Assembly: GCA_021777365.1 (NCBI GenBank)
Contig: JAJYDP010000028.1
Coordinates: 1 to 16,739 of the forward strand
Direction of reading: 5' to 3'
DNA: 16,739 nt
From: Chloroflexota bacterium
GTDB taxonomy: Bacteria; Chloroflexota; Limnocylindria; Limnocylindrales; CSP1-4
Shown here: piece by piece, positions 14,717 through 16,739 of the stretch
Position numbering within the stretch: position 1 is the first letter of the stretch
Layout: every line of letters starts with the position of its first letter
The notes under the pieces: generated by a model
Told to the model about the DNA's origin: nothing
What the model saw: only the letters and a program-made list of their open reading frames with translations
Database searches by the model: none
Position numbers and translations under genes: made by a program

Positions 14717-15677
14717 CGGCCAGCTCCTCCCGTGCGATGGTGCGCGACTCCGGCTGGAGCGCGTCGGCGCGCCCGACCGCCCCGATGTAGACGTCCTCGA
14801 GCGTGGCCGGGGCGAGCGAGAACTCCTCGACCGTTCCGGCGCGCCGCAGCTGCTGGGCCCATGCGGCCGCGTCGGAGGCCTCGCCCGCCGGAACCGTCGC
14901 CAGGACGCGGTGGCCGTTGCGCGTCACGCGCCGGACGAACGGCGCCATGGCCGGGGCGTCGGCCCCGGGTTCGAGCACGAGCTCGAGCCGGAGGTCCTCG
15001 GCGAGCCCGGCCTTCAGGCTGGACGGCGTTCCCTCCACCACCACCCGGCCGTGGTCCAGGATGGCCAGGCGATCCACCGCCCGCTCCGCCTCGATCACGT
15101 TGTGGGTCACCAGCAGGACGGCGGCGCCGTCATCGGCGAGCCGGCGCACCTGCGCCCACAGGAGACGGCGTCGCACCGGGTCGACGTCGTTGGTCGGCTC
15201 GTCGAGGATCACCACCCGGCCCGGCGCGACGGCCGCCATGCAGAACGACACCAGCCGCTTCACGCCGCCCGAGAGCCGGACACCGTCGACGTCGAGCCAT
15301 TCGTCCAGCTCGAGGGCGGCGGACAGGGCCCGCGAGCGCCGGTGCACGTCCGGCGCCGTGGCCCCCCGCAGCCGTCCGACCAGGCCGATCGCCTGGCGCG
15401 GAGTCAGCCCGGCGATCGGCACCTGGGCCTGCGGCTGGATCGAGCAGCGACGGCGCGCCTCGTCCGGGCGAGCCACCGCGTCGACGCCGTCGATGTGGAT
15501 GGAACCCGTGTCGGGGCGCAGCAGGCCCACCACCTGGTTCGCGAGCGTGGTCTTGCCGGCGCCGTTGTGCCCCAGGAGGCCGTACACCTCGCCGGCCCCC
15601 ACCTCCAGGGTCACGCCGTCGTTGGCCCGGACGCCGCCGCGATAGGTCTTGGTCACGTCGACGATCTCCAGCAGCAT
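14700..15677 (-). CDS. ABC transporter ATP-binding protein (exporter, ABC-2/DrrA-like)
   Basis: A 325-residue ATPase. Walker A GHNGAGKTT is at 36-44, the Q-loop at Gln81, the signature LSGGVKR at 135-141, Walker B VVILDEP at 155-161 with catalytic Glu160, the D-loop NDVDP at 163-167, and the switch His192 in THN. A C-terminal extension of about 100 residues ending in ATLEDVYIGAVGR is typical of the DrrA-like exporter group. The signature has Val where Met or Gln is common, which should be tolerated. The ATG at 15677 has GGAGGT 6 nt upstream; an in-frame ATG at 15749 lies at the predicted transcription start and is rejected. It drives the permease encoded next, with overlapping genes. Confidence 0.95.
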   Translation of the reverse strand: MLLEIVDVTKTYRGGVRANDGVTLEVGAGEVYGLLGHNGAGKTTLANQVVGLLRPDTGSIHIDGVDAVARPDEARRRCSIQPQAQVPIAGLTPRQAIGLVGRLRGATAPDVHRRSRALSAALELDEWLDVDGVRLSGGVKRLVSFCMAAVAPGRVVILDEPTNDVDPVRRRLLWAQVRRLADDGAAVLLVTHNVIEAERAVDRLAILDHGRVVVEGTPSSLKAGLAEDLRLELVLEPGADAPAMAPFVRRVTRNGHRVLATVPAGEASDAAAWAQQLRRAGTVEEFSLAPATLEDVYIGAVGRADALQPESRTIAREELAGVHAA

Positions 15678-15747
15678 CCAGCGACCTCCGCAGCCCCCGC
15701 CGAACGCCCGGTCCCAGCTGACGATTGCTGGCCGCCCCGGGCTTCGC

Positions 15748-15814
15748 ATACCGCAGAGTATGCAATACCTTCCGGTATGTCAATACTCTCCAGTATCGTG
15801 ATACCTGGTGGTAT
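15748..15814. promoter_or_regulatory. Array of four TetR-type operators (ATAC-N6-GTAT)
   Basis: Four 14-bp palindromes of form ATAC-N6-GTAT lie at 15748-15761, 15765-15778, 15783-15796 and 15801-15814, with starts 17, 18 and 18 bp apart. The first extends to GCATAC/GTATGC; the other three have perfect 5-bp arms. They fill the divergent tetR/ABC promoter region and overlap both -10 hexamers and the exporter -35. The divergent TetR protein is the obvious ligand, giving autoregulation plus exporter control. Confidence 0.82.
15755..15783 (-). promoter_or_regulatory. Promoter of the ABC exporter operon (TTGACA-N17-TACTCT)
   Basis: Read on the minus strand, a consensus -35 TTGACA (15783-15778) is followed after exactly 17 bp by TACTCT (15760-15755). 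Transcription would start near 15748, leaving a leader of about 70 nt before the ATPase ATG. Operators 1 and 2 of the palindrome array lie on the -10 and in the spacer, and operator 3 touches the -35, so a bound repressor would block it. Confidence 0.8.
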
Positions 15815-15817
15815 GCT
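15812..15817 (+). promoter_or_regulatory. -10 (TATGCT) for a leaderless tetR transcript
   Basis: TATGCT ends 6 bp before the ATG at 15824, which has no Shine-Dalgarno, so the mRNA probably begins at the start codon. The hexamer overlaps the last operator palindrome. No -35 consensus is visible. Confidence 0.6.
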
Positions 15818-15823
15818 TTGCCG

Positions 15824-16582
15824 ATGAGCAGCGAACGATTGGGGCGCCAGGCACGCAAGGAGCTGACGCGGCAGCTGCTGATCGACGCGGCGGCCGCCGT
15901 CTTCGCGCGCCAAGGGTTCGACGCGACCTCGCTCGACGCGGTGGCCGAGGCAGCCGGCTTCACCAAGGGCGCGGTGTACTCGAATTTCCGCAGCAAGACG
16001 GACCTGATCATGGCGCTCATCGAGCGACGGATGTCCGAGCAGGTCGAGACCGCCGCGCGCGCGATGGCGGGGGCCACCCTGGACGAGGCGATCCGGCGGC
16101 TGGAGGCCCGGGTCGGTGCCGAGACTGGGGCTGCAGGGGCGACCGGCGGGGCCGGCGACGTCGGGACGGGCCGCGCCGTGCCGGTCGGCCGCGACTGGCT
16201 GCGCCTCATGTACGAGTTCTGGCACTACGCCATGCGGGACGAGCGGGCGCGGCGGGCCCTCGCGGAGCAGTACGAGCGGGCCCGCACGATCACGTCGCGG
16301 ATGATCTCGGAGAAGTACGAGGAGGCGGGCACGACGCCGCCCATGCCCGTGCGCGACCTGGCGATCCTGGTGGAGGCGGTCGGCATCGGCCTGGCCTTCC
16401 AGGCGGCGCTCGACCCGGCCGCGGTGTCGCCCACGCTGCAGGGCGAGGCCACCCGGCGACTGCTGGCTCCCGCCTCCGCGGCGACGAGCCCCCGACCGGC
16501 GACGAGTCCCGGCCCGGCAACCGCCGACTCGGCAGACCCCGGGACGCGCGAGGCACCCACGATCGAGGAGGCACCGGCATGA
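15824..16582 (+). CDS. TetR/AcrR-family transcriptional repressor
   Basis: A 252-residue regulator. The N-terminal helix-turn-helix (about 14-62) includes LLIDAAAAVFARQGFDATS and GFTKGAVYSNFRSKTDLI, the standard TetR DNA-binding pattern. The rest is an all-helical ligand/dimer domain with a Gly/Ala-rich insert (about 93-108) and a Pro/Ala/Thr-rich tail after about residue 215, longer than usual. The start at 15824 was chosen from the family N-terminus and the -10 6 bp upstream; the 33 extra residues from an upstream ATG are translated operator repeats. It is divergent from the ABC exporter with four palindromes between, so repression of both is expected; the inducer is probably an exporter substrate. 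The stop overlaps the next ATG (ATGA). Confidence 0.95.
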   Translation: MSSERLGRQARKELTRQLLIDAAAAVFARQGFDATSLDAVAEAAGFTKGAVYSNFRSKTDLIMALIERRMSEQVETAARAMAGATLDEAIRRLEARVGAETGAAGATGGAGDVGTGRAVPVGRDWLRLMYEFWHYAMRDERARRALAEQYERARTITSRMISEKYEEAGTTPPMPVRDLAILVEAVGIGLAFQAALDPAAVSPTLQGEATRRLLAPASAATSPRPATSPGPATADSADPGTREAPTIEEAPA

Positions 16583-16739
16583 GCGATTCGCGACACCCGC
16601 CCATCCGCTGGGGGATCCTCGGCACGGGCTGGATGGCGTCGACCTTCGCCACGGACCTGGCGCGCGTGGCGGACGCCGAACTGCGCGCGGTGGGCTCGAG
16701 GACCCGCGAGTCCGCGGACGCCTTCGGCGACCGGCACGG
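16579..16739 (+). CDS. Gfo/Idh/MocA-family oxidoreductase (partial, N-terminus only)
   Basis: The first 53 codons of a gene cut by the right edge. IRWGILGTGWMASTFATDLA forms the N-terminal Rossmann strand and dinucleotide-binding loop (GxGxxA-like), followed by ELRAVGSRTRESADAFGDRH, the second strand and the helix typical of Gfo/Idh/MocA dehydrogenases. These use NAD(P) to oxidise or reduce sugars, inositols and related compounds. The ATG overlaps the tetR stop (ATGA), so it is probably co-transcribed from the same leaderless promoter and controlled by TetR. Its link with the exporter is unknown. Confidence 0.88.
   Translation, partial: MSDSRHPPIRWGILGTGWMASTFATDLARVADAELRAVGSRTRESADAFGDRH

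Noticed and set aside
15725..15823. A 33-residue N-terminal extension of TetR
   Set aside because: It translates the four operator palindromes and both promoter elements, and family members start close to the helix-turn-helix.

Overview
The window is very GC-rich (about 70% or more by eye) bacterial chromosome, densely packed with genes. It contains an F420-dependent LLM-type oxidoreductase and several promoters whose -10 hexamer lies only 6 bp before the ATG, implying leaderless mRNAs. Together with the gene content this suggests a high-GC Chloroflexota (for example a Limnocylindria-like lineage) or an actinobacterium. That placement is inference; there is no rRNA or other marker here. No mobile element, CRISPR array, tRNA or rRNA was seen.

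Layout. (1) 1-1377, minus strand: an SOS-response-associated peptidase (SRAP/HMCES/YedK family) whose stop overlaps the GTG start of an ADP-forming acyl-CoA synthetase ATP-grasp subunit that runs off the left edge. (2) 1411-1498: a GC-rich tandem repeat in the divergent promoter region. (3) 1590-4308, plus strand: an F420-dependent LLM oxidoreductase and a DUF885 metallopeptidase-like protein. (4) 4420-8543, plus strand: an OmpR-type response regulator and histidine kinase, a 19-bp minisatellite, a candidate regulated promoter, two tandem paralogous single-span membrane proteins, and an ApbE-type FMN transferase. The last three genes overlap stop-to-start. (5) 8686-9751: an MBLAC1-like metallo-beta-lactamase-fold hydrolase and a YbhB/PEBP protein, closed by a strong hairpin. 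(6) 9815-10933: a site-2-protease-type M50 peptidase with two CBS domains. (7) 11036-13798, minus strand: a 920-residue fusion of an ADP-forming acyl-CoA synthetase with a GNAT acetyltransferase. (8) 13982-15677, minus strand: an ABC-2 type exporter (permease and ATPase). It is divergent from a TetR regulator (15824-16582) that overlaps the start of a Gfo/Idh/MocA dehydrogenase cut by the right edge.

How the parts work together. The two-component system probably controls the neighbouring small-protein/apbE operon, because a perfect 6-bp-arm palindrome sits just upstream of that operon's candidate -10. The cluster resembles ApbE/ferric-reductase type flavinylation loci but shows no FMN-binding-domain substrate in the window. 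The TetR regulator very probably represses both itself and the ABC exporter: the 146-bp divergent region holds four evenly spaced ATAC-N6-GTAT palindromes. These lie on a textbook TTGACA-N17-TACTCT promoter facing the exporter and on the leaderless -10 of tetR. The most distinctive unexplained structures are the 19-bp two-variant minisatellite, the tandem paralogous membrane proteins in front of apbE, and the repeated leaderless start architecture.
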